Origin: Bacteroidales bacterium
GTDB lineage: Bacteria; Bacteroidota; Bacteroidia; Bacteroidales; F082
Direction: 5' to 3'
Assembly (NCBI GenBank): GCA_030683155.1
Contig: JAUXMV010000011.1
Span: 1-63,519, forward strand
Length of the DNA stretch: 63,519 nt
Position 1 is the first letter of the stretch. Each line of letters opens with the position of its first letter. The position numbers were made by a program, and so were the translations under genes. The notes beneath the pieces were generated by a model that searched no databases, was not told where the DNA came from, and worked only from the letters and a program-made list of their open reading frames with translations. Shown piece after piece: positions 36,485 through 46,625 of the stretch.

Positions 36485-36955
36485 TTAAATGTGATTGATT
36501 TCTTCGTTACAATCCTGATTGCCAAAACGGCTTATTTCGTGACAAACTTCAGTTCTTATCAAGCTGCAAACCTTCACAAAAGTGTCTATTTCTTCTTGCG
36601 AAAGCTGAGGCATCACCCTCTTGTTAAAATCTATGACCACCTGACGCACTTTTTTGCGCACCATCGTGCCTTTCTCGGTCAAATGAATGAATACAACGCG
36701 CCGGTCTTCCTTGTCTTTGATGCGATAAATCAGTCCGTCATCTTCCATGGTTTTGAGCAGCCGCGACAAACTTGTAACACCCATCCCCATCATTGGCGCA
36801 ATGCGTGTGGCGGCAACACCGCCTTTGGGTACATTGATCAATACATAGGCAACACCTTGTGTGGTTCCAAGTTCTGCAGCAAGCAAATTGTACATTCTCC
36901 TCATGGCGAAAAGCGTTCCGCGTATCTGGAAATCAACTGTTTCTTGTATCTTCAT
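36485..36955 (-). CDS. MarR-family transcriptional regulator
   Basis: This is a 156-residue winged-helix protein: GTTQGVAYVLINVPKGGVAATRIAPMMGMGVTSLSRLLKTMEDDGLIYR in pieces, then the wing DKEDRRVVFIHLTEKG typical of MarR. It is 10 bp upstream of fadN in the same direction, so it probably controls the beta-oxidation operon, perhaps responding to acyl-CoA. I chose ATG 36955; a nearby ATG at 36982 would put its start codon upstream of the palindrome ATGCATGCAT (36968-36977). Confidence 0.85.
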   Translation of the reverse strand: MKIQETVDFQIRGTLFAMRRMYNLLAAELGTTQGVAYVLINVPKGGVAATRIAPMMGMGVTSLSRLLKTMEDDGLIYRIKDKEDRRVVFIHLTEKGTMVRKKVRQVVIDFNKRVMPQLSQEEIDTFVKVCSLIRTEVCHEISRFGNQDCNEEINHI

Positions 36956-36967
36956 CATAAATATGTT

Positions 36968-36977
36968 ATGCATGCAT
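36968..36977. promoter_or_regulatory. Palindrome ATGCATGCAT, possible MarR operator
   Basis: A perfect 10-bp palindrome 13 bp upstream of the chosen marR start, in the region where a self-regulating MarR protein would bind. Motif-based only. The rest of the interval up to 37321 shows nothing else that I recognise. Confidence 0.3.
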
Positions 36978-37321
36978 TGCAAATATAAAACAAAAGATTT
37001 CTTTTATGCAACCGTTTGTTGTGAAAAAATAACATTGTTTATTTTTCACAAGAGGCAAAAAAAGCATCAAAACGTTGTCAGCCCTTGAAGAGTTAGAAGT
37101 GAAAAAAAAATTAATTTTTAGGCAGAGGTAGAATTGTTGCGGTAGAATTGAGATGATTTTTGTCTTTTTAACAATCCGTTCAAAAATGAATGATTCAACT
37201 GTTGAAGTGAGTGTTTGACCGAAAAAGATTTCCTGAAGTCAAAGGCTATTAAGTTTTTAACACAACTTAATTCAGCTTTCTTGAAATAGGTGTAATTTTA
37301 CCGCTTCTTAAATTAACGATT

Positions 37322-38671
37322 ATGGCAGCCAGTGCGAAAAATCAAAGTGCTTTCAATATAAGTCCGGAAAAGTATATCAAAACAAAAGCGAGAAGCCTTT
37401 CTGTTTTTGAATGCATTATCGACAACAACTGGAAAGAAGCCGGCATTGCACAAGTTGTTGTGGCGCGCAAACACAGCAATGGTAATATAACAGCAGGTTT
37501 TTTTCTTGTTGATTTGTATTGTCTTGGTGTGAAAGATTCCACATTCATATTTAACAATACGGAGGTCGAATACAATGCCATGCTTAATGAATATTTTCCC
37601 CGGAAAAACCGTTCATCGATAAGCTATGCATTGGCGCACAATATTATTTATGCAGCAATTGAGTTCGCAGATAGTTTCGGGTTTAAGCCCGAAAAAACTT
37701 TTACAGAGGTTACGCAATACATCCTTGAAGAAGATACTGATGAAGTGGAATTAATTGATGTTGAATGCGGCTATAACGGAAAACCATTGTTCATAAAAGG
37801 ACCTTTTGACGATAAAATCAAAACAAACAGAATTATCAATCAGCTTGAGCAAACCGCAGGACCTGACAACTACTATGTGGTGCTTGAAGAAGGAGACTTG
37901 CCAGCGAAGAATGAGGGTGGGGATGAAAAAGCGAATAAGCTGATTGATGAATTTACAGAGTTGATGGGCAAATACCCTGATTTTTCAGATGAAGAGCATG
38001 AGCGATTCAATGAAATCCTTGACGAATTCATTAACGAAATTACTGATCCGGAAATTTATAATGCCTACATTCTTGAAATGATTCCTCAGTGTGATTTTGA
38101 AGAGCCGGATTCGACTCCTGACTATTTTATTGGAGGCGAAGATGTTGACTCAAAGGATATGGAAAAATTGACTGAAATGCTTAATCAGTTATTTCTGGAT
38201 AGCGATCCCGACAAAGCCACTTATATTAGTAAACTGAAATCAATTCCCGAAAACGTAAGGAATACTCCATTCGCTAAGTTTATTGAGCTTAATTTAATTT
38301 TGGATGATGACGAAAAATACACCCAAACACTTGACAAATATTATCAACAACACCCCGATTTTACACCAATAAGATTCAGAAAGCTGATTAATGAAGTTGC
38401 TGTTACCAATAAACTTGATCATCTGCCGGAAAACCAATATCATGCCGATACTTTTTTTGATGGTCGTGAATCTATTCACCCGATTGAGTTCACAGAATAT
38501 CTGAATTACTGCTTTTACTTTACCTTAACAGAAGAAGATATTAATCGGATAGTTGCCTTTGAATTTATGATCGATGAATTAGATCTTGAAGAAGATATAT
38601 ATGATCAGTTTCTTTCAAGAACCAAGGAAGCCAAAGTCCTGTTTATTCTTAAAACAGCGAATATAATTTAA
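37322..38671 (+). CDS. Conserved hypothetical acidic protein
   Basis: A 449-residue soluble protein. The first 150 residues (IKTKARSLSVFECIIDNNWKEAGIAQVVVARKHSNGNITAGFFLVDLYCLGVKD in pieces) match a family I know from Bacteroidetes, often with SEC-C or TPR-like tails, of unknown function. The rest is strongly acidic and helical, with EEDTDEVE, GGEDVDSKDMEK and similar stretches and possible HEAT/TPR-like helices. No signal peptide. It stands alone, 33 bp before a nucleotidyltransferase gene. Confidence 0.6.
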   Translation: MAASAKNQSAFNISPEKYIKTKARSLSVFECIIDNNWKEAGIAQVVVARKHSNGNITAGFFLVDLYCLGVKDSTFIFNNTEVEYNAMLNEYFPRKNRSSISYALAHNIIYAAIEFADSFGFKPEKTFTEVTQYILEEDTDEVELIDVECGYNGKPLFIKGPFDDKIKTNRIINQLEQTAGPDNYYVVLEEGDLPAKNEGGDEKANKLIDEFTELMGKYPDFSDEEHERFNEILDEFINEITDPEIYNAYILEMIPQCDFEEPDSTPDYFIGGEDVDSKDMEKLTEMLNQLFLDSDPDKATYISKLKSIPENVRNTPFAKFIELNLILDDDEKYTQTLDKYYQQHPDFTPIRFRKLINEVAVTNKLDHLPENQYHADTFFDGRESIHPIEFTEYLNYCFYFTLTEEDINRIVAFEFMIDELDLEEDIYDQFLSRTKEAKVLFILKTANII

Positions 38672-38703
38672 CCCGCTAAACCCAACCAGAAAACGAATAA
38701 TTT

Positions 38704-39708
38704 ATGAACATCATCATACCAATGGCAGGAATGGGCAAACGACTTCGCCCACACACCCTCACTACGCCCAAACCTTTACTTCCGGTGGCCGGCAAACCCA
38801 TTGTTCAACGTCTTGTCGAAGACATTGCTGGGGTTATCGGAGAACAGATTGACGAAATTGCCTTTGTGGTTGGCAATTTTGGTCCGGAAGTCGAAAATCG
38901 TTTGCTTGAGATCGCTTCTGCCGTTGGTGCTAAAGGCAGCATCCATTACCAACTTGAAGCACTTGGTACCGCACATGCCATTTTATGTGCCGAACCTGCG
39001 CTCAAAGGCAAAGTTGTTGTTGCTTATGCTGATACACTTTTCAGAGCCGGTTTCAAACTTGATGATAATAAAGAAGGCGCTATCTGGGTGAAAAAAGTTG
39101 AAAATCCACAACAGTTTGGTGTCGTGAAACTGAACAATGATCAGACCATCGAGGGTTTTTACGAAAAACCCAAAGAATTCGTTTCTGACCTTGCAATCAT
39201 AGGAATTTATTACTTCCGCGACGGCGAATACCTGCGCAGCGAACTGCAATACCTTCTCGATCAAAAAATAACCACCGGAGGTGAATATGGTATCACCGAC
39301 GGATTGCAAAATATGATGAAAAAAGGAACTTTGTTTCATACCGAAAGTGTTGATGAATGGCTCGACTGCGGCAATAAGGACGCAACCGTCGATACAAACA
39401 AACGGGTTTTGGGCTTTCTGGAAAACGAAGACCTCATCTCAGAACAAGCGGATATCGAAGATGCACTCATCATCGAACCATGCTATATCGGCAAAGGAGC
39501 TGTTATAACACACTCTGTTATAGGGCCGTATGTTTCTGTTGGTGAAAACACTGTTATTCACCAGTCCATCATTCGCAACAGTATTATTCAGGAAAACGCG
39601 CACATCGAAAGCAAATTGATTGAAGACAGCATGATTGGTAATTTTGCCGGCTTAAAAGGACAATTTAGTGCGCTGAGTCTGGGCGATTACAATGAAATGC
39701 TGGGATGA
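38704..39708 (+). CDS. Sugar-phosphate nucleotidyltransferase
   Basis: The 334-residue enzyme has an N-terminal nucleotidyl-transferase domain starting IIPMAGMGKRLRPHTLTTPKPLLPVAGKP in pieces (GxGxRxxP and KP motifs), with ALGTAHAIL and YADTLF for substrate and metal, and a C-terminal left-handed beta-helix of hexapeptide type (IEPCYIGKGAVITHSVIGPYVSVGENTVI). It makes NDP-sugars from sugar-1-phosphate and NTP. Which sugar (glucose, mannose or GlcNAc) cannot be told. Confidence 0.88.
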   Translation: MNIIIPMAGMGKRLRPHTLTTPKPLLPVAGKPIVQRLVEDIAGVIGEQIDEIAFVVGNFGPEVENRLLEIASAVGAKGSIHYQLEALGTAHAILCAEPALKGKVVVAYADTLFRAGFKLDDNKEGAIWVKKVENPQQFGVVKLNNDQTIEGFYEKPKEFVSDLAIIGIYYFRDGEYLRSELQYLLDQKITTGGEYGITDGLQNMMKKGTLFHTESVDEWLDCGNKDATVDTNKRVLGFLENEDLISEQADIEDALIIEPCYIGKGAVITHSVIGPYVSVGENTVIHQSIIRNSIIQENAHIESKLIEDSMIGNFAGLKGQFSALSLGDYNEMLG

Positions 39709-39764
39709 TGCGTTATTCATCAGCTCACTCACATAAACTACGATAATTCTGCAAAATGCAATCA

Positions 39765-41513
39765 ATGAAAAAAACACTTCAAATACCAGTAATTTTCTTC
39801 TTTATATGGTTTACAATTGCCGCTTGCGGCTCTTCAGAAAAGCTTGCTTCAAAGCCTGAAAGTGGTGTTGGGACCGACAGCTTAACCATAGTTGCAAGAC
39901 GTCAAAACGCAGCTTTGTTTTCGGATGGACTCAAAGAGAAAGTAGCCGGCAACGATGTCAAAGCGATTGCAAAATTTGAGCAGGCTCTCAAAGTTTACCC
40001 AAAAGATCACGCCAGTATGTACGAGCTTAGTGAATTATATGCGCGTCGTGCCAGACTTGATGAGTCGTTCGAAATGATGAAAAAGGCTGTTGATCTTAAT
40101 CCTGAAAATGAATGGTATCAGATTCGTGTTGCGCAGCTCTACAAATTTCAGGGAGATTATGAATCCTATGCAGAAGTATATCGTTACCTACTCAAACTCA
40201 AACCCGGGAATGTTGAATATTTCAGTGAGCTTTCTTCGGCCTTGCTTTTGCTCGAAAAATATGACGAAGCCTTGAAAGTTTACGAGGAAATCGAAAAACA
40301 AATGGGCATCAATGAATTGCTTTCATTTCAGAAACAAACTATTTACCTCAATCGCAATGACACGAAAAATGCTATTGCCGAGATCGAAAAACTTTCTGCT
40401 GCATTTCCCTGGGAAGCTCGCTATCACGCAATTTTAGCTGAATTATACATGAAATACGGCCCAAAAGAAAAGGCCCTCGAGCAGTATAAAAAAATCCTCC
40501 AGATAGAACCATCCGATCCCTATATCCGTATTTCTCTCGCTGAATATTACAGAGATGCCGGTGATAATGAAAAGGCTTTCGATGAACTATTGCTGGCGTT
40601 TTCCAATCCGGAACTTGATATAGAAACAAAAGTGCAGATCATGGTGCTTTGGTTTGAGGGAGAAACTTTTTCTGACGACCTGAATCTAAAGGCTGAACGA
40701 ATTGCTGAAATATTTCAAAATGTGCATCCTTCCAGTCCTCGCGGATTCCAGCTCATGGCTGATGTTTTTATGCGTAAAAAAGATTTTGAAAATGCCAGAG
40801 CCAATTTCCTTAAGGCTGTAAATCTTGATAAAGGGGGTTATCTTGTTTGGGAAAGTCTTTTATTTACCGACATTCAGCTTGAGGATTTTGAATCGCTTGG
40901 AAAACATGCGCAGGAAGCGATGTTGCTTTTCCCCGAACAACCTCTGACCTATCTCTTTGACGGCATTGCCAAATTTCAGCTGAAAGATTATGCGGGAGCG
41001 CTTAAATCATATGAAACCGGACGAAAATTTGTTGTCGGAAACGACAGGTTGCTTGCGGAATTTTTCAGCAATATTGGCGACACGCAACACAGGCTTGGCA
41101 ACCACACAGCATCTGATGCCTCCTACGACAAAGCACTCGCCATCAATCCTGTAAACAATCTGGTGCTCAACAACTATGCATATTATTTATCATTAAGAGG
41201 TGAAAAACTTGAAAAGGCGCTCCAGATGTCGGAAAAAGCTGTTGAGCTAGAGCCTGAAAACCCCTCTTATCTGGATACCTATGCATGGATTTTATACAAA
41301 ATGGGTGACTACGAAAAGGCTTTGATCTGGATTGAAAAATCTTTGCAATTTGCTGAACCTGCCAATGGCACACTGCTTGAGCATTATGGAGATATTTTAT
41401 ACAAACTCGGACGCAAAGCAGAGGCTTCGGAGCAATGGAAAAAGGCGCGCACAGCAGGTGAAACAACTGATTTAATTGATAAGAAAATTAAAGACGGGGT
41501 TTTGTATGAATAA
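39765..41513 (+). CDS. TPR-repeat lipoprotein
   Basis: The 582-residue protein has a lipoprotein signal: MKKTLQIPVIFFF... with the lipobox TIAAC and Cys near position 22 (from ATG 39765; the ATG three codons upstream at 39756 is the alternative). The rest is at least ten tetratricopeptide repeats (for example ALKVYPKDHASMYELSELYARR, YDKALAINPVNNLVLNNYAY in pieces). It is a periplasmic or outer-membrane scaffold. It overlaps the DUF4292 gene by 8 bp and forms an operon with it and the EnvC-like gene. Confidence 0.85.
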   Translation: MKKTLQIPVIFFFIWFTIAACGSSEKLASKPESGVGTDSLTIVARRQNAALFSDGLKEKVAGNDVKAIAKFEQALKVYPKDHASMYELSELYARRARLDESFEMMKKAVDLNPENEWYQIRVAQLYKFQGDYESYAEVYRYLLKLKPGNVEYFSELSSALLLLEKYDEALKVYEEIEKQMGINELLSFQKQTIYLNRNDTKNAIAEIEKLSAAFPWEARYHAILAELYMKYGPKEKALEQYKKILQIEPSDPYIRISLAEYYRDAGDNEKAFDELLLAFSNPELDIETKVQIMVLWFEGETFSDDLNLKAERIAEIFQNVHPSSPRGFQLMADVFMRKKDFENARANFLKAVNLDKGGYLVWESLLFTDIQLEDFESLGKHAQEAMLLFPEQPLTYLFDGIAKFQLKDYAGALKSYETGRKFVVGNDRLLAEFFSNIGDTQHRLGNHTASDASYDKALAINPVNNLVLNNYAYYLSLRGEKLEKALQMSEKAVELEPENPSYLDTYAWILYKMGDYEKALIWIEKSLQFAEPANGTLLEHYGDILYKLGRKAEASEQWKKARTAGETTDLIDKKIKDGVLYE

Positions 41514-42333
41514 AAGAAGCTATATCCTGATACTTCAATTGACAGTAATTTTTCTTTTGCTTTCATTTTCGGCCTGTAAAACCAAGCGTGCCATCATAAA
41601 GGCTCCGCTTAAAACCAAAGGTGAAGTTTATCTTCTCGAGAAAATGGAAGGCGCCGAAACCAAATTCGATTATTTCAGTGCAAGGTGCAACATAACGGTT
41701 ATTACCGACCGCAAAAGCAAGACTGAATTCCGTGGCCAGGTGCGCATTCAAAAAGACAGCGTAATATGGGTTTCCCTTTCGCCGGCATTGGGAATTGAGG
41801 CTGCACGACTGTTGATTACACCGGATTCTGTAAAGTTTATCAACCGTTTTGATAAAACATTTTTTAACGACGATTATACCTTTATCAACAGCTTTTTCTC
41901 TTCTACCATCGATTTTGATATTTTTCAGGCACTCTTCACCGGAAACGACCTTTCGTGGTATGATGACGACAATTTCCGCGCTTCCATCGATGCCATGGAA
42001 TATAAGCTTTCCGCTACCAACCGGGCAAAACGAAAAAGATATCTCAAGCAAAAAGACACGCCCAATATGCTTGTTCAAAACATCTGGCTCGATCCTGAGA
42101 GTTTCAAAATTGTAAGAATAAGCTTGAAAGAGTTTGGTGACGAGAACAAAAGATTGCAGGCAGAATACAGTAATTTCCAGACTATTAACGGTCAGATGAT
42201 CCCTGCAAGTTTAACTTTTGAAGTGCATAGCGGTCAAAAAACAATCATTCAGGTTCAGTATTCACGCATTGAAATGGGCGTTCCACAAGTGTTTCCATTC
42301 AAAATTCCTGAAAACTTCAGCAAAATGAAGTAA
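41506..42333 (+). CDS. DUF4292 lipoprotein
   Basis: A 275-residue Bacteroidetes lipoprotein. The signal peptide from ATG 41506 ends in the lipobox LLSFSAC. The body matches DUF4292, with a LolA/LppX-like half-barrel pattern (FDYFSARCNITVI, VWVSLSPALGIEAARLLITPDSVKFINR in pieces). It is placed between a TPR lipoprotein and an EnvC-like protein, an arrangement common in this phylum, which suggests an outer-membrane or cell-wall role. The frame from 41476 is longer but overlaps the upstream gene more. Confidence 0.82.
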   Translation: MNKRSYILILQLTVIFLLLSFSACKTKRAIIKAPLKTKGEVYLLEKMEGAETKFDYFSARCNITVITDRKSKTEFRGQVRIQKDSVIWVSLSPALGIEAARLLITPDSVKFINRFDKTFFNDDYTFINSFFSSTIDFDIFQALFTGNDLSWYDDDNFRASIDAMEYKLSATNRAKRKRYLKQKDTPNMLVQNIWLDPESFKIVRISLKEFGDENKRLQAEYSNFQTINGQMIPASLTFEVHSGQKTIIQVQYSRIEMGVPQVFPFKIPENFSKMK

Positions 42334-42345
42334 TTTTATCCCGCT

Positions 42346-43581
42346 ATGAGGTTTCGTTTTGTTCAGATTTTACGTGCTCTTTTGCTGGTGACTTTTTTGT
42401 TGCCCTCAATATATCTGTTTGCACAAGATCGAAAGACAGAACTTGAAAACACTAAAAAACGCATTGAAGAGGAAATAAATTATACCAGTAAACTGCTTGA
42501 AGAAACGCGCAAAAGCAAGCAGATGAGCCTTAATGAGCTCACAATGCTGCAATCGAGGATAAGGCAGCGCGAAAACCTGGTGGCTACAATTCAAAAGCAA
42601 CTGATACAACTTGAAACCCAGCTGACACGTACCCGTCGCGATCTGAACCGCATCGAAAGTGAGCTTGAAGGACTGAAAAAAGAGTATGCACGTATGATTG
42701 CTTTTGCGTATAAAAACCGCAGCGGACTCAATAAAATGATGTTCCTTTTTGCGGCAGATGACTTTAATCAAGCATACCGAAGATTGAAATATCTGCAACA
42801 ATACTCAGCAATGCGGCAAAAACAAATTGATCTTATTTCAGAAGCGCAGTCAGATCTAAAGCAAAAAAGAGAGAATCTGGAAAGAGAACGTGCGGAAAAA
42901 ACCAAGCTTTTTGAAGCCGAACGACGAGAACAGATTTTGTTGAGCAACGAGAAAATGAATATGGATCTTGCTGTGAAAAAAATAGGTCAGCAAGAAGGCA
43001 AATTGCAGCAAACCCTTCGTCAGAAAGAACAAGATGCGCGCAAGCTTCAGCGCGAAATTGAGGCTATCATTGCCGAAGAAATCCGAAAAGCCAGACAGAG
43101 ACAAGGCGAAAAAGACACTGGAGCGCCGGATAGACTAATGTCGCTGACACCGGAGGAACAAAAACTTTCAAACAGCTTCACCCAAAACAGAGGCAAGCTC
43201 CCGTGGCCGGTCGAAAGGGGTGTAATTTCTTCCCGATTTGGCGAACAGCCTCATCCTGTGTTAAAAAAAGTAACAATAAAAAATAACGGAATCGATATTG
43301 CAACCACCAAAGGCAGTGAGGCCCGCGCTGTATTTGATGGTGTGGTTGTAAGTACCAACCGTATCACCGCTTCCAACAATGCTGTCATCATTAGGCATGG
43401 TGACTATTTCTCTGTTTATTCAAACCTTGAACAAGTGTATGTGAAACGCGGTGATAAGATTTCAACCAAGCAAAGCATCGGGCTTATTCATACCGAAAAA
43501 ACAGAATCGAAAACAGAACTCCATTTCGAAATCTGGCAAAACAGAACCATTGTTGATCCTGCATTGTGGCTGGCAAGATAG
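42346..43581 (+). CDS. EnvC-like murein hydrolase activator
   Basis: The 411-residue protein has an N-terminal signal or membrane segment, a long coiled coil (about 25-265, heptads with many Lys/Glu) and a C-terminal LytM/M23 domain (about 290-410). The zinc ligands are not kept: the first is NNGIDI rather than HxGxD, and YSNL replaces YAHL, so it probably activates an amidase rather than cutting peptidoglycan. It would act in the periplasm during division. Twelve bp separate it from the DUF4292 gene. Confidence 0.85.
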   Translation: MRFRFVQILRALLLVTFLLPSIYLFAQDRKTELENTKKRIEEEINYTSKLLEETRKSKQMSLNELTMLQSRIRQRENLVATIQKQLIQLETQLTRTRRDLNRIESELEGLKKEYARMIAFAYKNRSGLNKMMFLFAADDFNQAYRRLKYLQQYSAMRQKQIDLISEAQSDLKQKRENLERERAEKTKLFEAERREQILLSNEKMNMDLAVKKIGQQEGKLQQTLRQKEQDARKLQREIEAIIAEEIRKARQRQGEKDTGAPDRLMSLTPEEQKLSNSFTQNRGKLPWPVERGVISSRFGEQPHPVLKKVTIKNNGIDIATTKGSEARAVFDGVVVSTNRITASNNAVIIRHGDYFSVYSNLEQVYVKRGDKISTKQSIGLIHTEKTESKTELHFEIWQNRTIVDPALWLAR

Positions 43582-43707
43582 CTTTGTTTTAACATCCAAA
43601 ACACATATATCTATTGTCTTTCAGGGTTTTTACAAAGGCTTAACATTATTCATTTTTTTTGATTTTCAGTCATTGAAATATTTCTTCCATTTTCAAAAAA
43701 GCTGTTC

Positions 43708-43715
43708 TATCTTTG
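43708..43715 (+). promoter_or_regulatory. Bacteroidetes -7 promoter box
   Basis: TATCTTTG matches the TAnnTTTG -7 consensus exactly and lies 16 bp upstream of the DUF819 start. No clear -33 box with the usual spacing is visible. Confidence 0.45.
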
Positions 43716-43731
43716 CCTGCAAACTATCCCT

Positions 43732-44994
43732 ATGGAACTCACAATAATTGCTTTAGCGCTTTTTTATGTGCTTACCCCCATTATCATTCTTCATTTGTGC
43801 CACAGTTTCCCGTTTGTAAACAAGCTCGGCGCAGTTATTATTGCCTATCTGGTAGGACTGATTCTTGGTAACACGGGAATTTTGCCGGGTATGGGAACAT
43901 ACCTGAGCGACTATATGCTCATGCACCCAAAAACTACTCCTGATGATGTGGAAGCCATGCTCAGCGGCGGACTGATATCCAAAAGTGAATTCCTTTCCTT
44001 CAAAATTTATAAGCTCCGTGACCTGCTCATGAGTATTACAATTTTGCTGGCAATTCCATTGGTTCTGTTTTCGGCCAACGTGAAACAATGGGGTAAGATG
44101 GCAGGTAAAACATTGTTATCGTTGATCATAGGGTTTTTCTCTGTGATTTTCATCATCATTTTGGGATTTTTCATTTTCAAGGATGCAGGGATGAAAGACC
44201 TTTGGAAAATTGCCGGACTGTTGGTTGGCGTTTACACTGGAGGCACACCCAATCTGGCTTCACTGAAAATGATGCTCGATGTTGATGCCAACACCTATAT
44301 TCTTACGCACACTTATGATCTCGTTATTGGAGTGTTTTATCTGGCTTTTCTGATGACGATCGGGCAAAAGATATTTCATCGTTTTTTACCTAAGTTTCCT
44401 ATCCCTCTTGAGGATGTAAAAATCAGAGATCTTGATGGAAAAGACCCGTTTTGGGGTATTTTTCAACGGTCGGTATTTGTCCCTTTGCTCAAAGCATATG
44501 GACTTGCAATAGGTATTTTTGCTGTCGGCGGAGGATTAAGCATGTTGGTTGCTGATCATCTTGTGATGGTTGTTGTGATTCTAACCATCACAACTTTAGG
44601 TATTTTAGCATCTTTACTGCCATCCATCAACCGCATCGAGAAAACCTTTGAATCGGGCATGTACCTCATCCTTATTTTCAGTTTGGTGGTTGCATCCATG
44701 GCCGACATCAGGAATTTTTCAGGGATCACTCCCGGCTTGTTTGCCTACATCACAATGGCCGTTTTTGGGTCGCTATTTATGCACGTTTTGCTTTCTAAAA
44801 TCTTTAAAATCGATGCCGATACTGTCATGATTACCTCCACTGCCATGATTTGCAGTCCGCCATTTGTGCCTGTTGTGGCAGGTGCCATCAAAAACAAAGA
44901 AGTAATACTGCCTGGAATTACGATCGGAATCATCGGTTATGCCATAGGAAACTATCTTGGCTTTCTGATTGCAAACTTGCTGAGGGTTTTATGA
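43732..44994 (+). CDS. DUF819 family membrane protein
   Basis: The 420-residue protein has about 11 hydrophobic segments. GVYTGGTPNLASLKMMLDVD and the LGNTGILPG region near residue 50 identify DUF819 (YjcL-like), a putative transporter family of unknown substrate. The C-terminal GITIGIIGYAIGNYLGF is typical. The stop is 7 bp from the end of the converging DUF4173 gene. Confidence 0.82.
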   Translation: MELTIIALALFYVLTPIIILHLCHSFPFVNKLGAVIIAYLVGLILGNTGILPGMGTYLSDYMLMHPKTTPDDVEAMLSGGLISKSEFLSFKIYKLRDLLMSITILLAIPLVLFSANVKQWGKMAGKTLLSLIIGFFSVIFIIILGFFIFKDAGMKDLWKIAGLLVGVYTGGTPNLASLKMMLDVDANTYILTHTYDLVIGVFYLAFLMTIGQKIFHRFLPKFPIPLEDVKIRDLDGKDPFWGIFQRSVFVPLLKAYGLAIGIFAVGGGLSMLVADHLVMVVVILTITTLGILASLLPSINRIEKTFESGMYLILIFSLVVASMADIRNFSGITPGLFAYITMAVFGSLFMHVLLSKIFKIDADTVMITSTAMICSPPFVPVVAGAIKNKEVILPGITIGIIGYAIGNYLGFLIANLLRVL

Positions 44995-45000
44995 GTTTTC

Positions 45001-46515
45001 TTATTGAACCTCTTTAGTGAGTTTTTTATATGCAAGATACTCTGCCAGATTCCATTCCAGCCACGATTTTTCTTCCCATTTCATTTTGAAGGCTTCTTTT
45101 CGATCTTCAATGATTTCAACGTATTCCTCCGAATGCATATAACGATCCTGAAAAGGAAATTTTTGCTTCTGCACTTTTTCAATAGCAATCAATTCATTCA
45201 ATGGTTTGTCAAGATAAGGCAAGGTTTTGTCGGATAATTCTGTCAAAAAATCCAGATGCAGAAACGATCTGTCGGCATGTGCAAAATTGTAACGTGCTAT
45301 AAGCGTATCCCAGTTGATCAAAGAGGCAAGTGTGAGCACAAGCAACATCATGTGGAAGTTTGTGCGAAAAAGATAAAAAGCTGTTTTTCGCTCAGATACC
45401 TTTCGATAAACTGTATAAAGCCCATAAAGGGTAAGCAGTAAAAAAAGTAAAACACCAATGCGTTTATAAGCCAAAGCAAAGTAATAAATGTACCAGTAAT
45501 TTCGTATTGCTACCGAAACGACCAAAAATGCATTTTGGGCTAACCATATATAACTGAGTTTCTTGATTGTTCTATTTTTGGAATAAAAATTCAGATTTCC
45601 CCTGAAAAAATAGAGCACTATGCCTATTGAAATCAGGATCGAAAAAATAAGCAAATAGGTGCCTTCATGCACAAATTGTTTGAGATATTGCCCTTCCCAT
45701 TCAAAATTGAGCCACACCAAATAAACATCACTTATGTTCATCAAAAGCAGTAAAAGGTTCAGAGCGCCAAGAAGAAATATGGCAGCCTTGTATTCACTCT
45801 TTAAGGCAGTATTTCTGAATTGAAATAAGCCCGGCTTTCGATTTCGTTGTGCCGTTTCCAACGACAGCTGATCCATTTGAAGGAGGTTCGTTTTGGTTCC
45901 GCGCAAAAGAATAAAATTACTGAACAACAATGAAACAAATAATGTAAACAGAATAAGTTCATCAAAATTTTTGAAAACAGCTTCCCACACGCGATTGATC
46001 CAATTGTCTGCAATGCCAAACCATTCATCAAATACAGGGTTGGAGTTGCGGTAAATGACAATAAAAATAAGAATTACTGCAACCGGAATAATAAATATAA
46101 ATGCTTTGCTGACGTAAGAGCCTATTCTTTTGTTTTCAACCTGAGACTCAACAATCGTCTTTAGAAAAAGCCACTGTGCTTTGAAAAAATGTACTATAGC
46201 AATCAAAAAAGCTGTTGTGAGCGACCTTAGCTGAGGAAAAACCCATGTCGCGGTCAGAATAAAAAACAGTAAATAATGAACGAAATAGCCTAAGCTTGAA
46301 TGTATCAGAATTGTGAAAATTCCGGTTACAACAAATCCGGCCATCAGCATTTGCTGCAATCTTGTTTGCTGTTTTAGCTGTCCGGAAAAGCCGAGATAGA
46401 GTAGCAATATCAATTCGAAAAGCAGCAGATTCAAACCTGCCATTTGGCGGTGAAAGAGTGCAGTCATAATGATGGTGCTAACAACCACCGGAAGGAGTCT
46501 TGTTTTTCCATTCAT
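45001..46515 (-). CDS. DUF4173 multi-spanning membrane protein
   Basis: The 504-residue protein has about 12 membrane helices (for example ILILLYLGF-like, FILTATWVFPQL, IFIIPVAVILIFIVIY). The pattern SNPVFDEWF and SYIWLAQNAFLVVSVAIRNYWYIYYFALAYKRIGV in pieces matches DUF4173, of unknown function. The C-terminal 90 residues are soluble. It converges with DUF819. Repeat E copy 1 lies upstream of its start. Confidence 0.82.
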   Translation of the reverse strand: MNGKTRLLPVVVSTIIMTALFHRQMAGLNLLLFELILLLYLGFSGQLKQQTRLQQMLMAGFVVTGIFTILIHSSLGYFVHYLLFFILTATWVFPQLRSLTTAFLIAIVHFFKAQWLFLKTIVESQVENKRIGSYVSKAFIFIIPVAVILIFIVIYRNSNPVFDEWFGIADNWINRVWEAVFKNFDELILFTLFVSLLFSNFILLRGTKTNLLQMDQLSLETAQRNRKPGLFQFRNTALKSEYKAAIFLLGALNLLLLLMNISDVYLVWLNFEWEGQYLKQFVHEGTYLLIFSILISIGIVLYFFRGNLNFYSKNRTIKKLSYIWLAQNAFLVVSVAIRNYWYIYYFALAYKRIGVLLFLLLTLYGLYTVYRKVSERKTAFYLFRTNFHMMLLVLTLASLINWDTLIARYNFAHADRSFLHLDFLTELSDKTLPYLDKPLNELIAIEKVQKQKFPFQDRYMHSEEYVEIIEDRKEAFKMKWEEKSWLEWNLAEYLAYKKLTKEVQ

Positions 46516-46625
46516 GGCTTGAATTATTTTTTGACGAACACCAAACGTTTCTGAAACAGAAATTGGTATCTGACTGATAATTATTTATAAGCATTTCTTG
46601 TCAAAGCAGCTTTTCACAATAACTA

